The notes beneath the pieces were generated by a model. The model saw only the letters and a program-made list of their open reading frames with translations. It was not told where the DNA came from and did no database searches. A stretch of DNA of 64,000 nucleotides, taken from positions 7,626,001 to 7,690,000 of the forward strand of contig JAVHKY010000028.1 in assembly GCA_035079385.1 (NCBI GenBank). Direction: 5' to 3'. The first letter of the stretch is position 1. Every line of letters begins with the position of its first letter. A program made the translations under genes and the position numbers. Positions 55,200 through 64,000 of this stretch are shown one piece after another. Source of the stretch: Aspidiotus rigidus. Its lineage: Eukaryota; Arthropoda; Insecta; Hemiptera; Diaspididae.

Positions 55200-55377
55200 A
55201 GATCGGAAGTTTTCTACGTCCCCCTCCTATCATATATAGCTCGAGAGTCGAAATTTTTTCCAAGTCTTCTTCCTATCATATACGGCTCTAGAGTCGAAAT
55301 TTTTCCAAGTTTTTTGTTGGACGGCGCACGGCAAATTTCTCAAAAAGTCCCCCATAGAACAGGTTCCCTGTTAAAAT

Positions 55378-55685
55378 GGAAAAATGAATTTCTGTTATCT
55401 TGCAGTCAACAGGAAAAGTGAAACCAAGAGACCCGGATACTGAGGTGTACTGCGACTCAGTTTTGTTTTCCATCGAAACTCACGGTTAGTCATTCCTCAC
55501 AATTTATTGACATTTTTAATGTCTTTACCGGCACCCTCCTCGAAGGCTATTACGGCGTCGACTTGCGGGCGACGAACGAGCGTTCGAACAAGCAAATCTA
55601 AACAAAATCAAATATCAAACGAATACAACAATTTAACTATCAAGTCGTGATTATAGACAGGTCGAAAAAAGATAAAGGGAATAAG
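55378..55685. other. Unassigned
   Basis: Contains CTTTACCGGCACCC (55531-55544), a word shared with 47.29 kb and 6.37 kb. No gene. Confidence 0.35.
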
Positions 55686-55689
55686 AATG

Positions 55690-56412
55690 ACGCATCATTC
55701 TTACATATATATGATGGGAGGGGCGCTGGAAAAAATTCTGAATCGCGAGCCATAATATATGATAGAAGGAGGACGTATGGTCTTTGAAGCATTGCATGTG
55801 TGGTTCATTGAAGGGGCCAAGCCAATTTGTGTATGAAGCACTGCATTTGTAATCACTTGAAGGGGCTATCCTAATGCAGGTAATGTCATGTATTATTTTT
55901 CAACCCATAGAGCGTTTAATATCGTTAAAGAAGCCGTCGTTTTTCCCAAGTCCCCTTCCCCTCCCATCATATATCATGAATGGAAAGTAGAAATATTTCC
56001 AAGTCGCTTAAAAAGTCAAAATTTTTCGAAATCCAAATTTATCATTATAGGGTGGGTCAGTTTTTGTTGAATATCACACGGTGGGCGGCCAATTTTTCAA
56101 GGAACACCCAGAGAACAGGTCCCCAGTTAAAATTTCACTTATCTCTAACGTTATCAGATTGTGACGTCACAGTGTAGAAAGTCAACATTTCGACGGGGAA
56201 CCTTTTCTATGGGGGGGGGGGGGGGGTCTCCGACGAAAACTGACTATTTTAATAAATAATTTGGACTTAGAAAAATGTCGACTTTTCTGTCATAGTATGT
56301 GATAGAAGGGCGACTTGGAAAAGTGTCAACTCTTGAGCCATAATATATTTTAAAAAGAAAAATTTCGACTCTCGAGCCCTAATATATCACGGAAGGGGAA
56401 CTTGAAAAGAAA
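55690..56412. mobile_element. Cluster of three broken HINE-like copies
   Basis: (1) 55690-55945 plus strand: ATATATATGATGGGAGG unit and the 3' end CGTTAAAGAAGCCGTCGTTTTT. (2) About 55946-56133 minus strand: CCAAGTCCCCTTCCC..CATCATATAT unit to the 5' end CCCCAGTTAAAAT. (3) 56187-56412 plus strand: GGGGAACCTTTTCTATGG end, a G-run (56212-56226), then array units with CTCGAGCC. The first two are joined tail-to-tail. Confidence 0.6.
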
Positions 56413-57013
56413 AAACAAGGATGAAAAAACAACATCTTTTCTTTTTCGGGTGCACTAAAAAATAAGATTCATGCACTAAACATGTTCAAATTATTATAGA
56501 CTCAAGATTTACTTAGTAACAATTCGGGAGACTTTCCTCTCTACCTTCTAGCAGGTCGAGTACTCGGAAAGCGGGTTCTGAGCCAGGATTGATAGCTTCC
56601 AGTTCTTGTTTTAAAGAATGTTTTTCTTCATTCGTTAAATTACCTAAGAAAGAAGAAAAAAAAAAAAAATGTTGCATGAATAATACCAATCATACATCAA
56701 GGAAATTGTCTCTTTCGGATAATATTGTGAGCACTTACGGTCGCCCTCTTTTCGAATGAATGCTGTCGTCATTTCTCTGAATGTCTTGCAATTTTTATTA
56801 ATCAGTATTTCTATTTCATCTGTACTTTCATTTGATGATCAAGTCGAAGAAATCGAAGTGTTTAGCGGATCTTGAACGCGAAAAGGCAAACATTCTTCAT
56901 CATCGTCTGAAAAATATTCTGGGATTTCGGGCGACGAAAACGAATGTAGCGTCAGCGCTCGTTCCGACTTTTTGTCTTTCTTGTGTGTAATTAAACGTAG
57001 TTCTCATCTGTTA
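56413..57013. other. Non-coding DNA
   Basis: A-run at 56656-56668. Two facing short frames, no recognised product. Confidence 0.35.
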
Positions 57014-57015
57014 TG

Positions 57016-57357
57016 GAAAAACGACGGCTTCCTTAACCCAGTTGAACGAGGAACGCAGGAAACCTGTTTTATAAGTCAAATTGGATTTGGTATTGAGAAT
57101 TCAAGGAAGCCTAGACCTAAAATAAAGCTAGTATAAAGAAGGCTAAGCCTACTACTATATGCCTAGTATAATATAGTTCGAGAGTTTAAATTTCCTGGAC
57201 TTTCGAGCTATATATGATAGAAGGAGGATTGGAAAAAATTTCATCTTCCAAGCTATATACAATAGGAGTCAAAATTTTTCGTTTTTCGCCGGACGGCGTG
57301 GCTCGCTGCAAATTTCTAAAAAAAAACCATAAAGCAGGTTCAATTCCCTGTTGAAAA
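57016..57357 (-). mobile_element. HINE-like element, copy 4
   Basis: Reverse orientation: 3' hairpin GACGGCTTCCTTAAC (57021), inner inverted repeat GGAAACCTGTTTTATAA (57057), segment GGTATTGAGAATTCAAGGAA, then GCCTAGTATAATATAGTTCG, array units with GAGCTATATATGATAGAAGG, GGACGGCGTGG, and the 5' inverted repeat with a small insertion (AAGCAGGTTCAATTCCCTG). It retains the uninterrupted target of PLE 6. Confidence 0.65.
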
Positions 57358-57960
57358 TTCAAGTCTCAAGCTCATTTGGTAGGAGGGGGACTCGGAAAAA
57401 GTTTGAGTTTCAATCTGTAATCCGGGACTTGAAAAATTTTTATCTTTCAAGCCGTGATAGGAAAGTGACTTGGAAAAATTTCGAATCTCGAGCCATGATA
57501 TATTTATGGTATAGGGAGGACTTAGAAACAATTTTGATTCACGAGACATAATACTTGATAGAAAGGGGACTAAATGATAGGAGCAGGTTTCTTCGTTCCT
57601 TGTTTTTCTGAGTTCCTTTTTTCCCATCATATAATATAGCTCGAAAGTTGAAATTTTTCCGAGTCCCTTGCCATAATATATGATGGGAAGGGGAGAAGTC
57701 TCCGCCACAAGTCCTTCACTTATCATAAGTACATTATTGATCAAAAGTCGAAATTTTTCCAATTCCCACCTTTGAGCTATGTGTGACAAGAGGGGGACTT
57801 AGAACAATTTTGACCTCAGACCTGTGTATCGTGGGAGGAGGGCTTGGACCATTTTAGCTTTGGCCGGATATCACAAGGCGTACGGCGAACGTCGCACGAC
57901 CTACGACAGATTTTTCAACCCCTTCTCCCTTTTCTTATTAAAACGGCCAAAGACCTGTAC
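57358..57960. repeat. Decayed HINE-array units in mixed orientation
   Basis: Words such as GGACTTGGAAAAATTTCGA, CATCATATAATATAGCTCGA, AAGTCGAAATTTTTCCAA recur on both strands to about 57850, followed by a GCGTACGGCGAACGTCGCAC patch resembling the GC-rich 5' part of the element. The minus-strand 149-codon frame across it is repeat-derived. Confidence 0.6.
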
Positions 57961-57984
57961 ATGATTAAATGATTTTCCATTCGC

Positions 57985-58380
57985 TCCGATTAGCTTTAAA
58001 CTACGCTTAATAATGCTATACTAGCTTCAACTTAGGCCTAGTAGATGTCTATGGTACTTAGTATACAATGTACTAAATTGTACTAGGCTTCTGCTTCCTT
58101 CTCGTTGATGGTCCTGGAATCCTTGATCGTATCTGGAAATCTGCGAATCCGAGAGTGAAAGAAGGAACAGTAAGTTACTAATTTGATGACGTCACAGGCA
58201 GGTTCAATCTGATGACGTCACGAACAGATTACATCACGGATGTTGATGATGTCACAAACCGAAAATTATTTTGTCTCAACTGATAGCTGGATCGAGCAAC
58301 TATAAAAAAAGACATTAAAAATGATCTCTATTTATTTGGCTCCACCAGAACATTTTTTACATTTTTTTTTTTATAATTAA
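57985..58380 (+). repeat. CCTAG tract plus dispersed repeat B, copy 4 (best TGACGTCA copy)
   Basis: CCTAG-type words to 58090, GGCTTCTGCTTCCTTC, CTGCGAATCCGAGAGTG, AAGTTACTAATTTGATGACGTCAC (TGACGTCA at 58187-58194), a second TGACGTCA at 58213-58220, GATGTTGATGATGTCACA, GATAGCTGGATCGAGCAAC, and the end TTATTTGGCTCCACCAGAAC. Confidence 0.7.
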
Positions 58381-58965
58381 GAAAACAGTTTCGATAGATA
58401 TAACATTGATATGCCGTATTGAAATGTGAATTGAAATTATTTTATTGAAATCCGTATAAGCTCTGGATGAGGTTGCACCATTTTAATGAACCATGTCGAC
58501 CCTAGTTCGACGTCGCGTCGATTTGTCATGAAATCGATTCATCATGAAATCAGAATCCACATGGGTTTCTCGTCGAATGAATTCGGTCTAATTTAAACGG
58601 CAAATCAACCGAAAATGATCGGAATTCGACGTCTGTGAAAAAGGGCAAATTGTGATTTCACCTAGTTTTTTCCTGCTCTGAAAAACAACAAAAAAATGAA
58701 GTATTTGTGAAACAGGTGCACAACTGTCAAATTTTTCCAATTCATCTTATTATGTTATATAGGCGCCGCTTTGATTTTCAAGTTATATACTTCATTTTAT
58801 GGGTGAGGGGAAAGAGAGAAGGCCGAAAATGTTCATCACAGAAAAGTAGATGATGATTCTCGATCTTGATCATATAAATCAGTGTGACCAAAAGCTGGAA
58901 AAATAAAATATCTGGAAGTTTGGAGCTACAAAATTGATTGTTTGTAGTTTAGAAAAAGATTCAGA
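58381..58965. other. Non-coding DNA
   Basis: No gene or repeat recognised. Confidence 0.35.
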
Positions 58966-59047
58966 ATTGAAGCGCTGCGTGGAAAAGGGACTCCGTCTAA
59001 TGTATTTCTTATGGAACAGAGGCCCCTTTTCTACGCAGCGCTTCAAT
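58966..59047. mobile_element. 82-bp hairpin MITE
   Basis: Arms ATTGAAGCGCTGCGTGGAAA (58966) and the inverted counterpart ending at 59047 match at 23 of 24 bases, with a 34-bp loop. No coding capacity; target duplication unclear. Confidence 0.75.
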
Positions 59048-60065
59048 TGTGATCAAGAATTAGTTGCATTTTAGTCATGGCGTAGTACATGAGCTAGTTA
59101 CTTCGGATGAATTTTTCCAAATATTTATATCACGATGTCACAAACACTACGCTAATTCTCAGATCAAGATAGGAGGTTCAGTGAAGACGTGGAGCATGTC
59201 GAAAACGCTCTTGGCAAATTTTATCTCCCCTCCTGCCACAGAAGAGCCGCCTCTAGAGATGAGAATGATTGAGAAGTAATCGCCGAGGCATAACTCTGGG
59301 TGGATAGCTTGTGCTGGACAACGCAATGTAAAGATCGAAAAAATAGTACAGAAACGTACTGATGGACTAAAATTAATTTTTTTATTTGGCATTAGTAGGT
59401 TAGGTAAGGCAATATAGAAAGAGCCCTATAACGAATAATTCTCGGACTCGATCAAAATTTGATGAAAAAAGGTGTCGCCGAAGCTCAGCAGAAACTATTT
59501 AATTCGATGGCTGTCGGGTTGATTTTTAAATACCCCTCTGCACAATCCAATCCGAAGGAGTTATCGCACATGGAATAACTGTACGCGGCAAAATATTGCA
59601 GTGTATACGAGCTCCGCTGCTAATGCATTCGCGCGAGTCGACTTTAAAACAAATATTTTCCGTAGATGCCTCCTTCTTATGAATATTCAATACGAAATGT
59701 AATTTCCCTAATTCCTCTGCCTTTACTTTCAATTCGCCGTCGTCTTTCTCTTTCTGGTTCACGGGCGGAGGCGCGGCGTCGATTCGTCTACCTTCGACTC
59801 GAACGCGTTCCGTTTCTATCTTTATCCGCGCGTTTTACAACATTCGAAACGAATGTCGTCAAACAAAATCTAATAATCGAAATTTTCTTCTTCCCACTTT
59901 TTACCTCCGCACTCGCGAATCGTTTAAATGGATACGCAATTTTAAGCTGTGTAAACATTAACTCGAACAAAGGGTATGTACTGCGAGAATTAAACTCCGG
60001 CAGATCGAATGAATTACGAAATTCTGTTTGGCGGAGTGACTGCCACGTTTGTTGATTCTGTACTG
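59048..60065. other. Unique DNA, CpG-rich from 59500
   Basis: No gene supported. The 129-codon plus-strand frame 59666-60055 lies in CpG-rich sequence and lacks a recognisable motif. Confidence 0.35.
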
Positions 60066-60310
60066 TAAAAATCTTATAACAGAGCCAAATAAAACTGCAC
60101 GGTTGCCCCCAGTTTCAGCCTGGTATAATATTTTGTGCTAACCAGCTCCCCAGGAGCTCGGCATAATTCTAGTAAACTGTGTGTTAGACAAGCTTCCTCT
60201 TTGGCTAGCATAAATCTGGTGCAGTGTATTTTAAGCTAACTAGCTTCCCGGGAGCCTGCCTAGTATACGAGAGTCTATTACACTTCACGTTGTGCCAACT
60301 ATAGCTTCCG
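60066..60310. repeat. Degenerate repeat with GGAGC words
   Basis: GTGCTAACCAGCTCCCCAGG (60133) and AAGCTAACTAGCTTCCCGGG (60233) are related, with an intermediate form near 60190. AGAGCCAAATAAAA at 60081 resembles the 3' terminus of the PLEs. Confidence 0.45.
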
Positions 60311-60359
60311 AGGCCCATTAATGATGAATGAAAGAAAAATACAGGCACGTAACAAAATC

Positions 60360-60745
60360 CTCTACTTCCTGTGGAACGAGACATCATCGAACCGCTTCAA
60401 CTGGATGACTCTTTCATTAACCCATCAACTGATACCCAGTTCACTGGCAAGGAACTAGAGCTTCTAAGAGTGGGACGGAATTTTGGAAGTTAGTAAGTTG
60501 GAACCAATCCTGTCAGCCGATATTGTCTCCGGCGTTGCCGTCGATAATCGTGTATATTCTAGTCGCTTAAAATCGACAATAAAGGACTGTGCAAGAGCGC
60601 TCTCTTCCAATCCTTGTCCTCAATTTAACCTCTTCTGCTCCATATCTCAAAAGTTGAAAACTAACAATAGCGTTCTTGTGAAAGCAGATAAAAGTGAGGC
60701 TCTTATCGCTTTGTCGTCCTCCTTTTTTTATTTCGTTACGTGATT
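60360..60745 (+). pseudogene. PLE N-terminal fragment (PLE 7)
   Basis: First frame: LPVERDIIEPLQLDDSFINP then TQFTGKELELLRVGRNFGS (the L(T)xxE(L)xLLxxGxxF block that opens PLE RTs). A frameshift at about 60485 leads into the second frame with VYSSRLKSTIKDCARALSS and KLKTNNSVLVKADKSEALIA (the KADKxxxxVI block; compare LTKADKSDAVVVM at 47.6 kb). No catalytic motifs or nuclease follow. Truncated and frameshifted. Confidence 0.75.
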
Positions 60746-61425
60746 GTATTTTTCTTTTATTCAACTCAAAATGTCTCGTAATTATGAGGAATACCTCTAA
60801 CCCATTAATGATCCCAGAGCCTCTTTTCCCAATTTAGAGAGACAGAGAGAGCAATATTGTTATTACCTTGGTTTTCTTCAGTTAATTTGTGGATATTTAC
60901 TGATTCTCATTCAGGTATGTGAGAATTGTTTTACACGTGGTAATGGAATGCCTTTCTGGGTAACATATCAGTTGAAAAATGAGATTCGTACTAAATTAAG
61001 TAGAGATATCTATCTCATTAGGGCGAGATTACAGACACCTACACAGATTCATCATTGACTTACATTATTCATTACATTCAGTGTGAGTATAACATACGAA
61101 TATGGATTCCCTATGAATATCCAGAATTCACTATTGGCAAGAATATGAGAATCTTCGTCGCCATTTGCACGTTCGTCATTTATTCATCATGTAACGCAGC
61201 AGATGAAGTGGGGAACGAAGTCACAGAAGTCTACCAGCCATGAATTGGAAATGATTACTGCCACAGGACCTCGTCAGTAGGATTTGTCTTTATATCTCTT
61301 GAATCGCACGCAACTCTTCAAAAGCGCAATCAGAATCGTCTTCAAATAAGGTAGCAACAACAAAGTTAAAACCGGACTTTGCGACTTGCGAATCGCACGT
61401 TTGTTGACAGGACAAATTCCATACG
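60746..61425. other. Unassigned
   Basis: Short broken frames, no motif. A brief (GAGA) run at 60836-60850. Confidence 0.3.
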
Positions 61426-61429
61426 ACAG

Positions 61430-62780
61430 TTGATGGTTGAGCGAAGGCCACCTCGAGTTTACTCATTTACTCGCCCAAAACGTTTTGGTGAAACAATGTT
61501 CTCAACAATGCTGGAGAAAACAATATTTTAATGGCACGAAAATTCAGTTGAAAGGGAACAACATTGAATCAGATGGAAAATGGAAGCCGCACCCTGTGAT
61601 TTACCTAATTATCGAGGATTGAAAACGCTAGACTTCATCTTTCATCTCTGAAGCGAACTAAAACGTATTGCAGATAGAAATCAACATTGGACTATTTCCA
61701 CTTTGATCGACAAGATGGAATTCGAGTATAAACCACCAGTCAGTGTCCTTATCGACAACTATGACGACCCATTGATTCAGCCTTGTACGAGCGAAACTCA
61801 GGATAAATTATCAAAGCTCAATTCGATAAGTTTCTTTTCTCAACTCAAAACACGTGCAGCGAAGCTCAGCTGCTGGTTTTCATCGTGAGAGTTTCAAGAT
61901 TGAACGAAATTTATCGTGAGTGGAATGGTTATGTCGATAATATCACATATGGCGACAGGACTTACGCGGGTAGGAGTGACATTTAACTTTACTTCTTACA
62001 TTGAAAAGTTCGCGAGTGATACAGGTTTGGCCAAAAATTATATCCTGAAGGGACTTCTGCGGTTTTACTGGCTCTGACAGGTTCAGTGAGAAAGAAGAAA
62101 CTGGTCTACGTTGCCTGGTTCATTGTGTGAGTGTTTGAGAAATAAGGAATTGGAAACATATTTGCCTAGTAAACTAACCTTCGATTATGTGGTGGACCAT
62201 ATTAGCGTATATGAATAGGTATAAATATGAAGAAATACCAACGCGCTAATATTTTCTTTGTAATTTCCTCCTTCTGAGGGTGAACGAGACCTCTCTTGAA
62301 ATCTTTATGCTGTGTAATAGTATTTTAACCATCAGCAACTGCAAGCAATGCTTTTGAGAAGACGTTACCCAAGCTGGGAAGTAAAAAACAGTTTTTTGAT
62401 TGCCGTTTAGGATGACCATAGACTGCACCTTCCTGAATATTCAAATCAAACTTTGGTGTCAGTCTTCCACAATGTCTTCTCCCGTTTGAATGATTTTCAA
62501 ACAGTCTTCGATTGTTTGAATGAACACGCTTTCTCGATTGTCCCTCAATTCCTTAACAAGAGATTAGGAGCAGATCAGGATGAAGAGTTAGATGCCAAAT
62601 ACTTGACAGTTAAGCTCTTAAGATCGACGTTTCAAGTCAAATGCAATGCCAGAAAAAGATTTCTTAGAATTGAACATGGTAAAACTGATACTGATGTTGA
62701 CATTCTTATCCCTCCATCAAAAGAGAATGAAATAGGTTATCCCGTCTCAGCGAAATACAATGAGAACACCCTTTGAAATG
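61430..62780 (+). pseudogene. Unrecognised decayed coding region, plus copy
   Basis: Several adjacent frames look protein-like: CWRKQYFNGTKIQLKGNNIE (61525), VTFNFTSYIEKFASDTGLAK (about 61975-62035), PGSLCECLRNKELETYLPSK (about 62110-62170), and a 107-codon open piece at 62453-62776 with FDCLNEHAFSIVPQFLNKRL and a Lys/Arg-rich middle. They are separated by frameshifts and stops. Part (61930-62215) is repeated in inverted orientation at 63500-63790. I do not know the family; a transposon or other mobile DNA origin is likely from the two copies. No signal peptide or membrane segment seen. Confidence 0.4.
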
Positions 62781-63259
62781 ACTATTTCGATTGGCCGTAG
62801 ATTCCAATGATTCAATGGTACTTGGATGAAATTTAGATCGTGAAAAAGATACCGATCAGAAGATGAAATTTGTTTAACAAAATTGGAAACTGGTTCGGTC
62901 ATGAACAGAGGTATGATTTTACAAGACTCGCAGGTTCAAATTCGATAAAGATTAAGTTTTGTGATTAGATTCGTTCCAGATGAAAATATAATTTGGGCTG
63001 ATGAAGTGTTAAGGATGAGACATAAAATTAGCTCGTCAGAGCTTACTAAAGTCAATTGTATAATAAATAAGGGACTTCTCAAACATAGGAGTTAGATTAT
63101 CTGTACCTATTTATCCCTGTGTACTCCGCGGAAAGAGTGGCGAGTTTGCAACAGAAGAATGGGAAGCGATATTTTTTCCTACCTTGAAAGACATTGAAAA
63201 TGTACTCAGTCTAAACTGATGGTCGACTAAAGACTAAGTTTAATGGTAACATTTTCACC

Positions 63260-63990
63260 CAGCTAGCGTTTTGGTATATGCTTACTGCTTAGCGCGCAAT
63301 GCCAATCCTCAATCATGGTTAGCTTGGCGATGGTATAGCGTCGTCCTCGTGTCTTTAATGGCACCCTCTCCTGATATGAGTCTTATATCTCTGATCTCGT
63401 TCAATAGGCCACAGTTAGCACCATCGATCCCTGCGTCTCCTATACTAAGCCACTGCGTGATTTTCTGAGGCTCACTTAGAGTGCCTCATACACGCGAATA
63501 TCCAAATTATCATCTGGTCCACTTCATAATTGAAGGCTGTTGTATTAGGCAAATCTTTTTCCAATTCCTTATTCCTCTGACACTGGCACAACGAACCTGG
63601 TATTAGTAGATCAGTTTTTCTTCTTCTGATTGAAACTGTTCAGCCTGTAAAACCGCGAGAGTTTCTTCAGGATATTAATTTTGGTAGGACCCGTATCACT
63701 TGCAAACATTTTCATGTAAGGAGCAATGTTGAATGTCACTTCTTCCCATGTAAATCCTCGCATTGGTGTTTGGATAGCTGACTGACGAGTGTCGAGTCAA
63801 ACTGTCGCTCTTGCTCGGTTGTCATGTAAGCCGGAACTACAACATGTTGACTATAGTGGCAACATTTGGTAATGTCATCTTTTCCTACTACTTTGGGCCA
63901 CTTGCTTTGGCGATGAATTATTGTGATAAGACAACATTTTTCATACGATGGTGGATCCGTTTGTTGGTCTTCAAATTTTCCAACCGGACT
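63260..63990 (-). pseudogene. Unrecognised decayed coding region, minus copy
   Basis: On the minus strand: KWPKVVGKDDITKCCHYSQH then VVVPAYMTTEQERQFDSTLV, then in another frame WEEVTFNIAPYMKMFASDTG, and PGSLCQCQRNKELEKDLPNT. The latter two align with VTFNFTSYIEKFASDTG and PGSLCECLRNKELETYLP of the plus copy. Further on is IGDAGIDGANCGLLNEIRDI (about 63420-63360). The fragment continues to the window edge. Function unknown. Confidence 0.4.
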
Positions 63991-64000
63991 TCAAGTGTGG

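Larger units (their letters stand above)
53362..55377 (-). mobile_element. HINE-like element, copy 3, expanded by nested insertions
   Basis: Reversed orientation. The 3' hairpin end is at 53369-53400 (GACGGCTTCCTTAAC...), inner inverted repeat at 53406-53422, and the 5' inverted repeat ends in CCTGTTAAAAT at 55377. The unit ATATATAGCTCGAGAGTCGAA persists at 55230-55310 and the GGCGCACGGC patch at 55321. Between them are a PLE (53526-54106) and a Jockey-type RT fragment (about 54150-55199), which account for most of its extra length. The undisturbed sequence at the PLE junction is visible in copy 4. Confidence 0.7.

Noticed and set aside
57340..57789. 149-aa protein
   Set aside because: Translation of decayed HINE-array units in mixed orientation.
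59666..60055. 129-codon frame in CpG-rich DNA
   Set aside because: No recognisable motif; two opposing frames are similarly open.

Overview
The window looks like nuclear DNA of an arthropod, most likely an insect. It is AT-rich, has no operon-like gene packing, contains many eukaryotic transposable-element remnants, and has long non-coding tracts in which CpG is not depleted. That last point suits a lightly methylated insect genome; Hymenoptera is possible but I cannot prove it. I found no convincing intact host gene, rRNA or CRISPR array. A few unrecognised coding-like stretches are listed with low confidence.

Layout. 0-6 kb: one tandem-repeat-bearing rolling-circle-like element (called HINE-like here), then apparently unique DNA. 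6.5-10.4 kb: a Penelope-like element (PLE) reverse-transcriptase remnant abutting a 3-kb imperfect palindrome. One arm of the palindrome carries a second HINE-like element and the other a pogo-like DNA transposon with TA target duplication; the first arm preserves the empty site. 12.5-17.5 kb: tandem repeats, two foldback MITEs, a triplicated block with TAAA microsatellites, and two unrecognised coding remnants. 18.9-20.05 kb: a Foldback-like element with long inverted repeats, a satellite core and an 8-bp target duplication. 20-32 kb: one MITE, otherwise largely unique CpG-rich DNA, a degenerate C-A-rich pseudo-satellite and a purine tract. 33-42 kb: a tandem repeat of about 1 kb, PLE fragments and a Jockey-type fragment. 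42-50 kb: PLE and non-LTR fragments, a dispersed repeat rich in TGACGTCA palindromes, a CCTAG-rich degenerate repeat, a tRNA-like sequence and a second pogo-like element. 51-53 kb: unique. 53.3-58.4 kb: several HINE-like copies. The largest was interrupted by a 5'-truncated PLE (11-bp target duplication, hammerhead-like motif at its 3' end) and by a Jockey-type RT fragment. 58-64 kb: a small MITE, another PLE fragment and a decayed coding sequence that recurs in inverted orientation.

The elements form a nested insertion history rather than a functional pathway. PLE remnants occur at seven loci. Where the GIY-YIG end survives, a hammerhead-like stretch (a CTGATGA-type core, a small stem, then GAAA) lies just 3' of it, clear in one copy and degenerate in three. 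The most interesting structures are the HINE-like family with its 45-bp / 90-bp satellite, the Foldback-like element, and the PLE ribozyme-like motifs.
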